A stretch of 64,000 bases of DNA from Hymenobacter norwichensis DSM 15439 (GCF_000420705.1 NZ_ATVL01000007.1:930001-994000), one strand, 5' to 3'. Numbered from the stretch's first letter, positions 1 to 8,671 are shown. A program made the numbers and translations. Notes: generated from the letters alone by a model not told the origin.

Positions 1-2085
1 CGGGCCATGAACGGCCACTTCGCCACCCGTATTCTGGATGAAGACGGCAACTTCAAGAACTTGGCAACCAGCAAGAACTCGTCGGCCGATATTTCGCCTA
101 CGGCCGGCCAGATGCCCCGCCTGGTGGGATTGGCCTATGCTTCCAAGCTGTTCCGCCAGAACTCTGAGTTGCACCAGTACGAGCAGTTTTCGGTGAATGG
201 CAACGAGGTGGCATTTGGTACCATCGGCAACGCCAGCACCTCCGAAGGCATGTTCTTCGAGGCCCTGAATGCCGCCGGTGTCCTCCAGATTCCGATGCTG
301 ATGAGCGTCTGGGACGACCACTACGGTATTTCAGTACCCGCTGAGTACCAGACCACCAAGCAGAGCATATCAGCCATTCTGATGGGCTTGCAGCGCGACG
401 GGGAAGGTGAGCCGGGCTTCGAGATTTTCGTGGTGAAAGGCTGGGACTACACCACCCTAGTGGACACTTACCAGCGTGCTGCCGAGCTGTGTCGCACCCA
501 GCACGTACCCGTACTCATTCACGTAACCGAAGTAACCCAGCCCCAAGGCCATAGCACCAGCGGCTCACACGAGCGGTACAAGTCCAAAGACCGGCTGGTG
601 TGGGAGCAGGAGCACGACTGCCTGCTGAAAATGAAGGAGTGGCTACTTACTGAAGGCCACGCCACCGAAGACGAGCTAACCCATATTGAAAATGAGTCGC
701 GCGAGGCGGTGAAAGTAGCCCGCACAGCCGCTTGGGCCGCTTTCTTCAACCCTATTAAAGAGGAGCGCGACGAAGTGGTAGCGCTCCTCAACCAACTGGT
801 AGCGGAAAGCGGCACTGAAAACGAGCTACACGAACTGGTGGCGCACCTCGCCCAAAACCAAACCCCCATCCGGGCCGATTTGGTGCGTACAGTGCGCCGG
901 GTGTTGCGCCAGGTGCGGGGTAAGCGCAGTGTCGCCCGCCGCGAACTGCTCAATTGGCTCGACCAATCTTTGGCCGAAAACGCTGACCGCTACAACTCTT
1001 ACCTGTTCAGCCAAAGCGAAGAAGCCATTGGCAACATTGAGGTAGTGCCTGCCAAGTTTGCCGCCGATACCGCCCAGGTAGATGGCCGGGAGGTGCTACA
1101 AGCCTGCTTCGACGCCAACTTCCAGCGCGACCCGCGCATTTTCGCCATCGGCGAAGACGTAGGCCGCATCGGCGACGTGAACCAGGCTTTTGCAGGCTTG
1201 CAGGACAAATTCGGCGAGCTACGCGTGACGGATACCGGCATTCGGGAGTGCACCATTGTAGGGCAGGGCATAGGGGCGGCCTTGCGCGGCCTGCGCCCGA
1301 TAACTGAAATTCAGTACCTCGACTACCTGCTCTACGCCATCCAGATCCTGAGCGACGACCTGGCTAACCTGCAATACCGTACCAAAGGCGGGCAGAAAGC
1401 GCCGCTCATCGTGCGCACCCGGGGGCACCGTCTTGAAGGCATCTGGCACTCCGGCTCACCCATCCAGATGATATTAGGTGCCATCCGAGGCATTCATTTG
1501 TGCGTGCCGCGCAACATGACCCAAGCCGCCGGATTCTACAATACGCTGCTACGTTCCGATGAGCCCGCTATTGTAATTGAGCCCCTGAACGGCTACCGCC
1601 TCAAAGAGCGGATTCCAAGCAACGTGGGCGAGTTTACCTTGCCGCTGGGCGTGCCCGAAACCCTACGCGAAGGCACCGACCTGACCATCGTCACCTACGG
1701 CTCGATGTGCCGCATTGTGCTGGACGCCGCCACCCAACTGGCGGAGGTCGGCATTTCGGTGGAAGTGCTGGACGTGCAAACCCTGCTGCCCTTCGACCTG
1801 GAGCACGTTATTGTGGACAGCATCCAGAAAACTAGCCGCGTGCTCTTCGCCGACGAAGATGTGCCCGGCGGCGCTACTGCCTTCATGATGCAGCAAGTCC
1901 TTGATGACCAGGATGCCTACCGCTACCTCGACTCGGCTCCGCGCTGCTTGGCGGCCCATGCCCACCGCCCACCCTACGGCTCCGACGGCGACTATTTCTC
2001 GAAGCCCAACGCCGAAGATGTGTTCGATACGGTGTATGAGATGATGCGCGAAGCCGACCCAAAACAATTCCCGGCTATTTATTAG
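1..2085 (+). CDS. 2-oxo acid dehydrogenase E1, fused alpha/beta subunits (5' partial)
   Basis: Thiamine-diphosphate-dependent decarboxylating component of a 2-oxo acid (probably branched-chain) dehydrogenase complex; it passes the acyl group to a lipoyl-E2. The frame is open to base 1, and the first ATG at 7 already lies inside the alpha domain, so the true N-terminus (roughly 100 residues by family knowledge) is outside the window. Counting from that ATG, residues ~1-330 are E1-alpha-like, with the ThDP/Mg site GNASTSEG in place of the usual GDG form. Residues ~350-690 are E1-beta-like (AIGEDVG, GIREC, TEIQYLDYL). Such fusions are common in Bacteroidota. The likely E2 partner is at 39169-40647, not adjacent. 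A strong hairpin terminator follows the stop. Confidence 0.9.
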   Translation, partial: RAMNGHFATRILDEDGNFKNLATSKNSSADISPTAGQMPRLVGLAYASKLFRQNSELHQYEQFSVNGNEVAFGTIGNASTSEGMFFEALNAAGVLQIPMLMSVWDDHYGISVPAEYQTTKQSISAILMGLQRDGEGEPGFEIFVVKGWDYTTLVDTYQRAAELCRTQHVPVLIHVTEVTQPQGHSTSGSHERYKSKDRLVWEQEHDCLLKMKEWLLTEGHATEDELTHIENESREAVKVARTAAWAAFFNPIKEERDEVVALLNQLVAESGTENELHELVAHLAQNQTPIRADLVRTVRRVLRQVRGKRSVARRELLNWLDQSLAENADRYNSYLFSQSEEAIGNIEVVPAKFAADTAQVDGREVLQACFDANFQRDPRIFAIGEDVGRIGDVNQAFAGLQDKFGELRVTDTGIRECTIVGQGIGAALRGLRPITEIQYLDYLLYAIQILSDDLANLQYRTKGGQKAPLIVRTRGHRLEGIWHSGSPIQMILGAIRGIHLCVPRNMTQAAGFYNTLLRSDEPAIVIEPLNGYRLKERIPSNVGEFTLPLGVPETLREGTDLTIVTYGSMCRIVLDAATQLAEVGISVEVLDVQTLLPFDLEHVIVDSIQKTSRVLFADEDVPGGATAFMMQQVLDDQDAYRYLDSAPRCLAAHAHRPPYGSDGDYFSKPNAEDVFDTVYEMMREADPKQFPAIY

Positions 2086-2101
2086 GCTTTCGTATTAAAA
2101 T

Positions 2102-2150
2102 AAACGCTCCCCCGGCGTTGCGTGAAGCGTGCCGGGGGAGCGTTTTGTTT
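2102..2150. terminator. Bidirectional rho-independent terminator
   Basis: A 14-15 bp GC-rich stem (2102-2116 pairing with 2131-2145, core CTCCCCCGGC / GCCGGGGGAG) is followed by a T-rich run on the plus strand and preceded by A residues. It lies between the convergent E1 gene and the lipoprotein gene, so it can stop both transcripts. Confidence 0.85.
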
Positions 2151-2165
2151 TGGCAATCAGCAAGG

Positions 2166-2747
2166 CTAACGTACCACTGTAAAGCTGTTGGTTGTTACTG
2201 TATTGCTGGTATTGAGGGCGCGGTCTTTGATGGTGATTTCGAAACGTACTTCCTCACCCGGTACAAAAACGTCGCCCAGACCAAATGTCTGGCCGAAGTA
2301 CAGCTCTCCTTTCAGTGGAGCTTTCTTGTCCGCATTAGGCTCTAAGTGGGGAAACTGCCCGTAATACTGAGTGGGGTCTAGCGGACTACCATTGATCAAC
2401 GTAGTACGCTGCACAAACTGATTGTTTCTGTCTTTGACGAATATCTTAAAGAAGTAATTCCAGTGGTTCAGGTTGATAGTGTTATCACTATTCAACCGGT
2501 TGTAAGGCGGATTGCTGTATTCCTCACTATTGAGGCCTAAATCACCATCACCGTCTTTGAACTCAATGGTGACTGTAATGCTGTCAATGGGCTGCAAACC
2601 AGGAGCGGAGGGCAGGCGCTGTACTTGCAGCGACTTAAACTCGATGCTGGGAGTATCGGGAAAGTCGGGTGGGTTGATGCAGGAGGCAGCTACCATGCCG
2701 CTAAACGCGAAAAGCAACCCAAAACGAAGTGTACGCAACATGTCCAT
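2166..2747 (-). CDS. Hypothetical lipoprotein
   Basis: A 193-residue protein with a type II (lipoprotein) signal: a hydrophobic stretch at residues ~7-20, then the lipobox VAASC with Cys23 as lipidation site, so it is probably an outer-membrane or periplasmic lipoprotein. The mature part is beta-rich and holds an acidic DGDGDLG segment near residue 65 that looks like a calcium-binding loop. I recognise no enzyme motif. Similar lipoproteins are common in Bacteroidota, but I cannot assign a function. ATG at 2747 is used; Met3 is an alternative that would not change the signal peptide. It is convergent with the E1 gene, with a shared terminator. Confidence 0.75.
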   Translation of the reverse strand: MDMLRTLRFGLLFAFSGMVAASCINPPDFPDTPSIEFKSLQVQRLPSAPGLQPIDSITVTIEFKDGDGDLGLNSEEYSNPPYNRLNSDNTINLNHWNYFFKIFVKDRNNQFVQRTTLINGSPLDPTQYYGQFPHLEPNADKKAPLKGELYFGQTFGLGDVFVPGEEVRFEITIKDRALNTSNTVTTNSFTVVR

Positions 2748-2856
2748 AAAGAAGAATCAGACCAGTGAAGCCACCGTGGCGGCAGGCAAAAGGTACAGTT
2801 TCTCAACGAAGTTGTACCGCAATTGTTATATGTTTTGCTAACCCAGTTCCCTGGCA

Positions 2857-3858
2857 ATGAGTTTCCGTGAAGACCACATAAGGCAGCTACCACACCTGAA
2901 TACCGCCGAGGTACCCGCTGCCGCCCTGCGCCTGTTCCAGCATCAGGCGGTACACTGTCCACCCTATAGAGCCTACCTAGCGGCATTAGGTTGTACGCCC
3001 GCCGCCGTTCAGCAGCTTACCGACATCCCGTTTCTGCCCATCGAGTTTTTCAAAACTCAGGATGTGCGTACCGAACCCGAAGTGTGGGAGCCGCAGGAAC
3101 TGTTCCTGAGTAGCGGCACCACGTTGCAGCAACGCAGCCAGCACCAAGTCCGCGAACCGCAGCTATACCGGCAGAATGCGGCCCGCATCTTCGAGCAGTA
3201 TTATGGGGCACTAACCAGCTGGACGTTTTTGGCGCTACTGCCCTCGTATCTGGAGCAGGGGCACTCGTCGTTGGTGGCTATGGTCGATTACTTCGCCAAA
3301 CAGTCGGGCCAGACGCAGCCCGCGTTTTTCCTGCACGACCACGCCGCGCTGTTGCAGGCCTTGCGCGAGGCGAAGCAGGATGCCAGCCGGCGCGTGATGC
3401 TGTTTGGGGTGAGCTATGCTCTGCTGGACTTGGCTGCCGAAGTGGGGGCCGCGCCCGAGCTGCAAAACCTAACGGTGCTGGAAACCGGCGGCATGAAAGG
3501 CCGACGCCGCGAAATGATTCGGGAAGAGCTGCACCACGAGCTACGACAGGCCTTTGGCCCGGCTGGCATCCACTCCGAGTATGGCATGACCGAACTGCTC
3601 AGCCAAGCCTACAGCCTCGGCGACGGCCGCTTCCATGCCCCGCCCCAGTTGCGCGTATTGCTCCGGGACCCCGCCGACCCGTTTTCCGTCAGCGAGTCTC
3701 GCCCCGACGGTGCCCTCAACGTCATCGACCTAGCCAATGTGGATTCTTGTGCCTTCATCGAAACCAAGGACCTAGCCCGCATGTACCCTGATGGCTCATT
3801 TGAGGTGCTAGGCCGCCTCGACAACTCCGATGTGCGCGGCTGTAACCAGATGGTGTGA
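2857..3858 (+). CDS. LuxE-like acyl-protein synthetase / acyltransferase
   Basis: A 333-residue member of the LuxE/PaaK branch of the adenylate-forming superfamily. LuxE activates a fatty acid as acyl-AMP and holds it as a thioester before reduction by LuxC. Visible motifs are the phosphate-binding loop SSGTT (85-89), GGMKG (211-215) and the adenylation motif EYGMTE (241-246). The C-terminus (VLGRLDNSDVRGCNQMV) is the short form usual for this branch, with no PaaK-like C-terminal domain. There is no luciferase nearby. A LuxC-like reductase lies 22 kb away (25005-26018), which makes an aldehyde-forming pair possible but unproven. No partner gene is adjacent. Confidence 0.8.
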   Translation: MSFREDHIRQLPHLNTAEVPAAALRLFQHQAVHCPPYRAYLAALGCTPAAVQQLTDIPFLPIEFFKTQDVRTEPEVWEPQELFLSSGTTLQQRSQHQVREPQLYRQNAARIFEQYYGALTSWTFLALLPSYLEQGHSSLVAMVDYFAKQSGQTQPAFFLHDHAALLQALREAKQDASRRVMLFGVSYALLDLAAEVGAAPELQNLTVLETGGMKGRRREMIREELHHELRQAFGPAGIHSEYGMTELLSQAYSLGDGRFHAPPQLRVLLRDPADPFSVSESRPDGALNVIDLANVDSCAFIETKDLARMYPDGSFEVLGRLDNSDVRGCNQMV

Positions 3859-3881
3859 TGCCGAGCACGGAATGGCAACTG

Positions 3882-4382
3882 CTACTTTTTCTTTATCACA
3901 CTGATGGAGCCGTCGTGTTCCAGTCGCACCGTTTTCGTTTCGGCTAGATCGTCCACATTGGCAGTGCTTCGGACGTCGGCTCGCATGTCATCTTCGCTGA
4001 TGTTGGCACTCCGTAATTCCTTCTGGTTGATCTGTCCTCCCTCGACCAGCACCGATGCTTCGCCCTTCACCAAACGGTGCAGCCACGGAAACGCAAACAC
4101 GGCGTAGGCCAGCGCCCGGTGCACGGCTACTAGCGTAATAGCGGCGGCCAAGGTGCCCGGAAACGAGGCGTCGCCGGTGATAGTGCGGCTCAGGATGGCC
4201 CCCATCATGAACTTCACAATCATGTCGAGGGAGTTGTTGCTGGCAAACGTGCGCCGACCCGATAAGCGCAGCAGCACCAGCGCCAGCACAAATACCACCA
4301 ACGTGCGGGCACACATTTGCCCCGGCGTCATGGTTTTTGCGGTTGCCTCCAACCCGAACAACTCACTAAAGAACATTTCCAT
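3882..4382 (-). CDS. DUF421 (YetF-like) membrane protein
   Basis: A 166-residue inner-membrane protein of the DUF421 family. Three hydrophobic segments occur in the N-terminal half (about residues 20-40, 55-72 and 75-95). A soluble C-terminal domain carries the typical VEGGQINQKELRSANISEDD signature, normally the gating or binding part of YetF proteins, whose function is not settled. The start at 4382 was chosen because AGGTGA precedes this ATG by a few bases. The longer frame would begin inside the terminator hairpin upstream. The protein is shorter than many DUF421 members, which carry a duplicated C-terminal region. Confidence 0.8.
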   Translation of the reverse strand: MEMFFSELFGLEATAKTMTPGQMCARTLVVFVLALVLLRLSGRRTFASNNSLDMIVKFMMGAILSRTITGDASFPGTLAAAITLVAVHRALAYAVFAFPWLHRLVKGEASVLVEGGQINQKELRSANISEDDMRADVRSTANVDDLAETKTVRLEHDGSISVIKKK

Positions 4383-4413
4383 AATCACCTGAAAATCGTG
4401 GGAGTTAAATAGC

Positions 4414-4458
4414 CGTGCGGGCCGAAAGCAGCTGCTACAGCTACTTTCGGCCCGCACG
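4414..4458 (-). terminator. Hairpin terminator after the sigma-54-type regulator
   Basis: A perfect 15 bp inverted repeat (CGTGCGGGCCGAAAG at 4414-4428 with its complement at 4444-4458) sits between the regulator's stop codon and the DUF421 start, both on the minus strand. The T-run on the minus side is weak (GCTATTTAAC), so termination may be partial. Confidence 0.65.
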
Positions 4459-4495
4459 TTTCCTTTCTACAACAAACAGCTAATGGCTGCTGAGG

Positions 4496-5653
4496 TTATT
4501 TCCCCGCAAATGCTTTGGCGTCGGCTTCCGAGATGGTGTCGTCGCTCATGATAACGAGGCGCTCTACCACGTTGCGCAACTCCCGGATGTTGCCGCGCCA
4601 GTCGAGGCCCTTTAGGTAAGTGAGGGCATCGGCGTCAATTTTCTTGGGCTTGTTGCCGTAGTCGTTGGCAATGTCCTTGAGGAACTTCTCAATAAGCTCT
4701 GGAATGTCGTCGCGCCGGTCGTTGAGGGCGGGCACCTGAATCAGGATAACCGAGAGGCGGTGGTACAGGTCTTCGCGGAAGTTACGGTCGGCTATTTCCT
4801 GGAGCAGGTTTTTGTTGGTGGCGGCTAGCACCCGTACGTTCACCGAAATTTCCTTTTCGCCGCCGACGCGGGTGATTTTGCTTTCCTGCAACGCCCGCAG
4901 CACTTTGGCTTGGGCCGAAAGGCTCATGTCGCCGATTTCGTCGAGGAACAGTGTGCCGCCATCAGCCTGCTCGAACTTGCCGATGCGCTGCTTCACGGCC
5001 GACGTAAACGAGCCTTTTTCGTGGCCGAACAACTCGCTTTCAATCAGTTCGGAGGGAATAGCGGCGCAGTTCACTTCCACCATCGGGCCGTTGGCGCGGT
5101 TGCTTAACTCGTGCAACTGGCGGGCTACCATTTCCTTGCCAGCGCCGTTAGGGCCGGTAATTAGTACGCGGGCATCAGTGGGGGCAACTTTCTCAATGGC
5201 TTTGCGCACCGCGCCCAGCGCCTCCGACGAGCCCACCATTTCCGAGCTTTTGGCGACTTTCTTCTTCAGCGTTTTGGTTTCAGCTACCAGCTTGGTGCGG
5301 TCCAGGGCGTTGCGGACGGTTACCAGCAGGCGGTTCAGGTCTGGTGGCTTCTGGAGGAAATCGTAGGCGCCTTTTTTAGTGGCATCCACGGCCATTTCCA
5401 CGTTGCCGTGGGCTGATACCATGATGAAGGCCGCATCAGGCGCCACAATGCGGGCGCGCTCCAGTACCTCAATGCCATCCATCTTGGGCATCTTGATGTC
5501 GCAGAGCACCACGTCGTACTTGTCGCGGATCAGCATGTCGAGGCCAGTCGGGCCGTCTTCGGCCTGGTCTACCTGGTAGCTTTCATATTCCAGAATCTCC
5601 TTCAGCGTATTGCGGATGGCCTTTTCGTCGTCGATGATAAGAATGCGGGGCAT
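4496..5653 (-). CDS. NtrC/AtoC-type response regulator lacking a DNA-binding domain
   Basis: A 385-residue two-component response regulator. A receiver domain spans residues 1-115, with acidic pair Asp8/Asp9, phospho-acceptor Asp52 (LCDIKMPKMDG) and Lys102. An AAA+ sigma-54 activator domain spans ~135-370, with Walker A GPNGAGKE (167-174) and Walker B LFLDEIGD (235-242). The sigma-54-contacting loop, normally GAFTGA, reads GSFTSA (214-219). The protein ends about 15 residues after the AAA+ lid (SEADAKAFAGK) with no Fis-type helix-turn-helix. The start at 5653 is set by the receiver domain beginning MPRILIIDDE. No histidine kinase is adjacent. It could act from solution, as FlgR does, or may no longer activate sigma-54. 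Confidence 0.88.
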   Translation of the reverse strand: MPRILIIDDEKAIRNTLKEILEYESYQVDQAEDGPTGLDMLIRDKYDVVLCDIKMPKMDGIEVLERARIVAPDAAFIMVSAHGNVEMAVDATKKGAYDFLQKPPDLNRLLVTVRNALDRTKLVAETKTLKKKVAKSSEMVGSSEALGAVRKAIEKVAPTDARVLITGPNGAGKEMVARQLHELSNRANGPMVEVNCAAIPSELIESELFGHEKGSFTSAVKQRIGKFEQADGGTLFLDEIGDMSLSAQAKVLRALQESKITRVGGEKEISVNVRVLAATNKNLLQEIADRNFREDLYHRLSVILIQVPALNDRRDDIPELIEKFLKDIANDYGNKPKKIDADALTYLKGLDWRGNIRELRNVVERLVIMSDDTISEADAKAFAGK

Positions 5654-5888
5654 ACCAATTTCAGAAAAACAGATGGGTGCGAAGAGCAGCGAAGGTAGCG
5701 AAAAGCCGTTCTTGGGAAATAGTGAAGCGTACGAAACGCCTATAGCTTCCGTTTTCGGTGGTATCTCTGGAGCGAGTGCCGACAACTTCCTTCCTCGGAA
5801 TGCAGTTAAGCAACTCAAACCGGAAACCAGCCTCTTTGTAAGACTGACAGGTTACCTTTCTTCCGACAACTGAATCCAAATCCTACCT

Positions 5889-7175
5889 ATGAAAAACAAC
5901 CTACTCCGCTTGCTGCTGGTGCCCACGGCCCTGGTCGGCAGCCTGTCGCTCTACGCCCTCACTAGCAAGGTAGGGCCGCCCGCCCCCGATGCCGACAACG
6001 CTGGTCTAAAGCTGCCAGCCGGTTTTGGGGCGCTGAAAGTGGTGGAAACGGGTGCCCGCACCCGTCACGTAGTCGTGACGCCCCAGGGCGTTATCTACGC
6101 AAAGCTGAACCGGCCTGATAAGTCGGGCAAGGGTATTCTGATGATTCGCCCCGGCGCTGACGGCAAAACGCAGACAACCACTGGTTTCGGTAGCTACGGC
6201 GGCACCGGCCTCTACGCCAAAGACGGCTACCTGTACGCCTCTTCCGACGAAGAAGTGTTCCGCTACAAGCTCGATGCCAAGGGCGAAGTGACCAACCCAG
6301 AGAAGCCCGAAAAAATCATCACTGGCCTGATAAACCGCCGCCAGCACGAAAGCAAATCGGTGGTGCTCGACAACAGCGGCAACATCTACGTGAACGTGGG
6401 GGCCTACTCCAACTCGTGCCAGGTGAAAGACCGGCAGAAAGGCTCGCTCGGCCAGCCCAATTGCCCGATTTTGGATTCCGCTGGTGGTATCTGGCAGTTC
6501 CGCGCCGACAAGCTCAACCAGACCTACGGCGACGGTACCCGCTATGCCACCGGCCTGCGCAACGTGGTGGGCCTCGACTGGAACCAGCAGGCCAACCAGC
6601 TCTTCGTGATGCAGCACGGCCGCGACCAGCTCCACGACATCTTCCCCGAACTCTACGATACCAAGCAGTCGGCGCAGGTGCCAGCTGAATGCTTGTACGC
6701 CCTCAAAAAAGGCGACAACGCCGGCTGGCCCTACATGTACTATGATGGCCAGCAGCACAAGAAAATGATGGCCCCGGAGTACGGTGGCGATGGCAAAAAG
6801 GAAGCCACCGGCAACTTCATCGAGCCGGCCGCGGCTTTCCCGGCCCACATGGCCCCGAACGCGCTGCTGTTTTACACCGGCACTATGTTCCCGGAGCGGT
6901 ACCGCAACGGCGCGTTCATTGCCTTCCACGGTTCCTGGAACCGCGCTCCTGAGCCGCAAGCAGGCTACTACGTGGTATTCCAACCCTTCAAGAATGGCAA
7001 ACCCAGCGGCGAATCGGAGGTATTTGCCGATAACTTCGCTGGCTCACCAGAGAAGGCCGCCACCGGCCGCGCCGACCACAAGCCCTGCGGCTTGGCCCAG
7101 GGTCCGGATGGCTCGCTCTACGTTTCCGACGACAAAGCGGGCACCGTTTACCGTATCGTATACGCCAAAAAATAA
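5889..7175 (+). CDS. Secreted PQQ-type sugar (sorbosone-like) dehydrogenase
   Basis: A 428-residue periplasmic beta-propeller protein of the glucose/sorbosone dehydrogenase family, which oxidises sugars and passes electrons to a cytochrome or quinone. It starts with an N-terminal signal peptide (hydrophobic residues ~6-24) and then the propeller. Typical segments are YATGLRNVVGLDW, QHGRDQLHDIFPE, GWPYMYYDG, AFIAFHGSWNR and the final blade GPDGSLYVSDDKAGTVYRI. The cytochrome c gene starts 8 bp after the stop, which fits a dehydrogenase plus electron acceptor unit. The upstream word TTACCTTTC (around 5855) resembles the -7 box with one mismatch. The substrate cannot be read from sequence. Confidence 0.83.
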   Translation: MKNNLLRLLLVPTALVGSLSLYALTSKVGPPAPDADNAGLKLPAGFGALKVVETGARTRHVVVTPQGVIYAKLNRPDKSGKGILMIRPGADGKTQTTTGFGSYGGTGLYAKDGYLYASSDEEVFRYKLDAKGEVTNPEKPEKIITGLINRRQHESKSVVLDNSGNIYVNVGAYSNSCQVKDRQKGSLGQPNCPILDSAGGIWQFRADKLNQTYGDGTRYATGLRNVVGLDWNQQANQLFVMQHGRDQLHDIFPELYDTKQSAQVPAECLYALKKGDNAGWPYMYYDGQQHKKMMAPEYGGDGKKEATGNFIEPAAAFPAHMAPNALLFYTGTMFPERYRNGAFIAFHGSWNRAPEPQAGYYVVFQPFKNGKPSGESEVFADNFAGSPEKAATGRADHKPCGLAQGPDGSLYVSDDKAGTVYRIVYAKK

Positions 7176-7183
7176 GCGTTTTA

Positions 7184-7621
7184 ATGAAGAAGCTACTAGT
7201 TGCTCTTGCCGGCCTGCTGCTCTGTGGTGCGTCTGCTTCGGCCCAAAAGAAACCAGCCCCTAAGGCCAAAGCAGCTGCTCCGGCTGCCGCCCTTATTGCG
7301 CAAGGCAAAACCGTGTACACTGAAACTTGCCTGAGCTGCCACCAAGCCGATGGGGGCGGAGTGGACGGCCTGAATCCGCCGCTCATCAAAACCAGCTACG
7401 TACTTGGCGACAAAACGCGCATCGTGAAAGTGGTACTCAACGGTTTGCAGGGCGTTGACATTGACGGCGAGGAATACAACAACGCCATGCCATCTTACGA
7501 CTTCCTGACCGATCAACAAATAGCCGCTGTGCTAACCTATGTGCGCAACAGCTTCGGTAACAAAGCCACCTCAATTAGCGCTGCAGAAGTGAAAGCCATT
7601 CGTGCCGCTAATAAGAAGTAA
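7184..7621 (+). CDS. Class I cytochrome c, periplasmic
   Basis: A 145-residue mono-haem cytochrome c. Signal peptide: residues 1-20 (cleavage near ASA-QK). An Ala/Lys/Pro linker follows, then the haem site CLSCH (Cys49, Cys52, His53). Met102 in NAMPSYDF is the expected sixth ligand, and the last helix (AAVLTYVRNSFGN) is typical of the family. It lies 8 bp after the sugar dehydrogenase and is almost certainly co-transcribed; it probably takes electrons from that enzyme. Confidence 0.9.
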   Translation: MKKLLVALAGLLLCGASASAQKKPAPKAKAAAPAAALIAQGKTVYTETCLSCHQADGGGVDGLNPPLIKTSYVLGDKTRIVKVVLNGLQGVDIDGEEYNNAMPSYDFLTDQQIAAVLTYVRNSFGNKATSISAAEVKAIRAANKK

Positions 7622-7636
7622 CAGGTTAATAAAGAA

Positions 7637-7727
7637 CGTCATGCTGAGCTTGCCGAAGCATCTCTACCGCTTCGTCGTAACGGTTCAGGCGAAGCGGTAG
7701 AGATGCTTCGGCAAGCTCAGCATGACG
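7637..7727. repeat. Long perfect palindrome, family A copy 1
   Basis: A perfect 38 bp inverted repeat (7637-7674 and 7690-7727) with a 15-base loop, beginning CGTCATGCTGAGCTTGCCG. It starts 16 bp after the cytochrome stop. Copies 2 (8701-8796) and 3 (37455-37579) share the CGTCATGC-GAG start and AGCATCTC part of the arm. A separate U-tailed terminator follows at 7751. Confidence 0.85.
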
Positions 7728-7750
7728 GCCTGACAAGCCGCATCATAGCA

Positions 7751-7788
7751 AAAAAGGTGGCCGCAACGTGTGTTGCGGCCACCTTTTT
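7751..7788. terminator. Bidirectional terminator between cytochrome c and rnpB
   Basis: A 17 bp stem (AAAAAGGTGGCCGCAAC at 7751-7767 with its complement at 7772-7788) ending in a T run. It ends the sugar dehydrogenase/cytochrome unit on the plus strand and the RNase P RNA on the minus strand. Confidence 0.85.
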
Positions 7789-7795
7789 GTTGGGG

Positions 7796-8185
7796 GTGAC
7801 AAGTCTGTAAGCCGGGTTTTGTCCGCTACCCCGAAAGGCGGCGTCTCCACCATTTATCTAGGCCAGTCCTCGCGGAAAGGCTCCATCAACCTACCCACGG
7901 ACGCCGGACGAGCCGCCCGGTGCCAGCCCGAAGACTAGCATGCCCGCTTATTTGGTCTTTCAACCCCTGAGGTTTACCCAGCCGGAACAGTTGCCCGCCC
8001 GCTGGTGCGCTCTTACCGCACCTTTTCACCCTTACCGGCTGCCCGAAGGCAACGTAGGCGGTAGTTTTCTGTGGCACTGGCTGTCTGCACCTTGCGGCAC
8101 ATCCTTCCCGTTAGGAAGCAGGGTGCTCTGCGTTGCCCGGACTTTCCTCGTCGCCTTGCGGCGCCGCGGTGGAGCGACTTGTCAC
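7796..8185 (-). ncRNA. rnpB: RNase P RNA, bacterial class A
   Basis: The catalytic RNA of RNase P, which trims tRNA 5' leaders. Read on the minus strand, the ends pair as the P1 helix (GTGACAAGTC at 8185-8176 with its complement at 7805-7796). Just inside the 5' end is the conserved block GAGGAAAGTCCGGGC. The 3' part carries the conserved ACAAAACCCGGCTTACAGAC element. The length of about 390 nt is normal for class A. A TACCTTTG promoter word lies 6 bp upstream and a terminator 8 bp downstream, so it is its own transcription unit. Confidence 0.95.
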
Positions 8186-8190
8186 GCGGG

Positions 8191-8198
8191 CAAAGGTA
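8191..8198 (-). promoter_or_regulatory. Bacteroidota -7 promoter box for rnpB
   Basis: The minus strand reads TACCTTTG, an exact match to TAnnTTTG, about 5 bases before the mapped 5' end of RNase P RNA. A TTG at 8223-8221 lies 22 bp further upstream as a possible -33 element. Because the RNA start is fixed by the P1 helix, this is the best-anchored promoter in the window. Confidence 0.7.
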
Positions 8199-8203
8199 GT
8201 GGA

Positions 8204-8671
8204 TTATGCCCGTCGGGCCTCAATTAGCTCGTAACCTTCGTCGATGAGCAAGCGGGTGCCGGTGGCGCTGCGCACGGCGAGCTGGTCGCACCGCTCGTTT
8301 TCGGGGTGGCCGTTGTGGCCGCGCACCCATTTGAACGACACTTTGCGCTGGGCATATACTTTCAGGAAGCGGCGCCAAAGGTCTTCGTTGGCTTTCTTGC
8401 CGAAATCGGCTTTTTTCTCCCAGCCGAACACCCACTTCTTTTCCACTGAATCTACCACATACTTTGAGTCCGTCACGACGGTAATGGGCAACTCGGGGCG
8501 GTTGATGGCTTCCAGGCCGACAATGATGGCCAGCAACTCCATACGGTTGTTGGTGGTCAGGCGGAAGCCTTCAGTTAGCTCTTTTTCATGCTGCCCGAAG
8601 CGCAGAATGGCGCCGTAGCCGCCAGGGCCAGGGTTACCGCGCGAGGAGCCGTCGGTGAAGAGGTAAATCAA
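8204..8671 (-). CDS. rnhA: Ribonuclease HI
   Basis: Cuts RNA in RNA-DNA hybrids. The protein is 155 residues if started at TTG 8671, which gives (L)IYLFTDGSSRGNPGPGG, the standard N-terminus. Catalytic residues are Asp7 (TDGSS), Glu45 (RMELLAI), Asp68 (TDSKY) and Asp129 (ERCDQLA). There is no ATG near the expected start; the only in-frame upstream ATG (8725) lies inside the palindromic repeat at 8701-8796 and would add 18 unrelated residues. A TTG start or a neighbouring ATT is therefore most likely, but the exact start is uncertain. Confidence 0.9.
   Translation of the reverse strand: MIYLFTDGSSRGNPGPGGYGAILRFGQHEKELTEGFRLTTNNRMELLAIIVGLEAINRPELPITVVTDSKYVVDSVEKKWVFGWEKKADFGKKANEDLWRRFLKVYAQRKVSFKWVRGHNGHPENERCDQLAVRSATGTRLLIDEGYELIEARRA

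Noticed and set aside
4383-4457. N-terminal extension of the DUF421 protein
   Set aside because: It would start inside the terminator hairpin, and a Shine-Dalgarno-like AGGTGA precedes the ATG at 4382.
5654-5818. N-terminal extension of the response regulator
   Set aside because: The receiver domain normally begins directly with a hydrophobic strand and acidic pair, as it does from Met at 5653. The extra 55 residues are not domain-like.
6006-6983. Long minus-strand reading frame opposite the sugar dehydrogenase
   Set aside because: It lies wholly antisense to a gene with clear family motifs, and its Val/His/Gly-rich sequence is typical of a frame opposite GC-rich codons. The same holds for 30672-31583 (opposite valS) and 50767-51858 (opposite porX).
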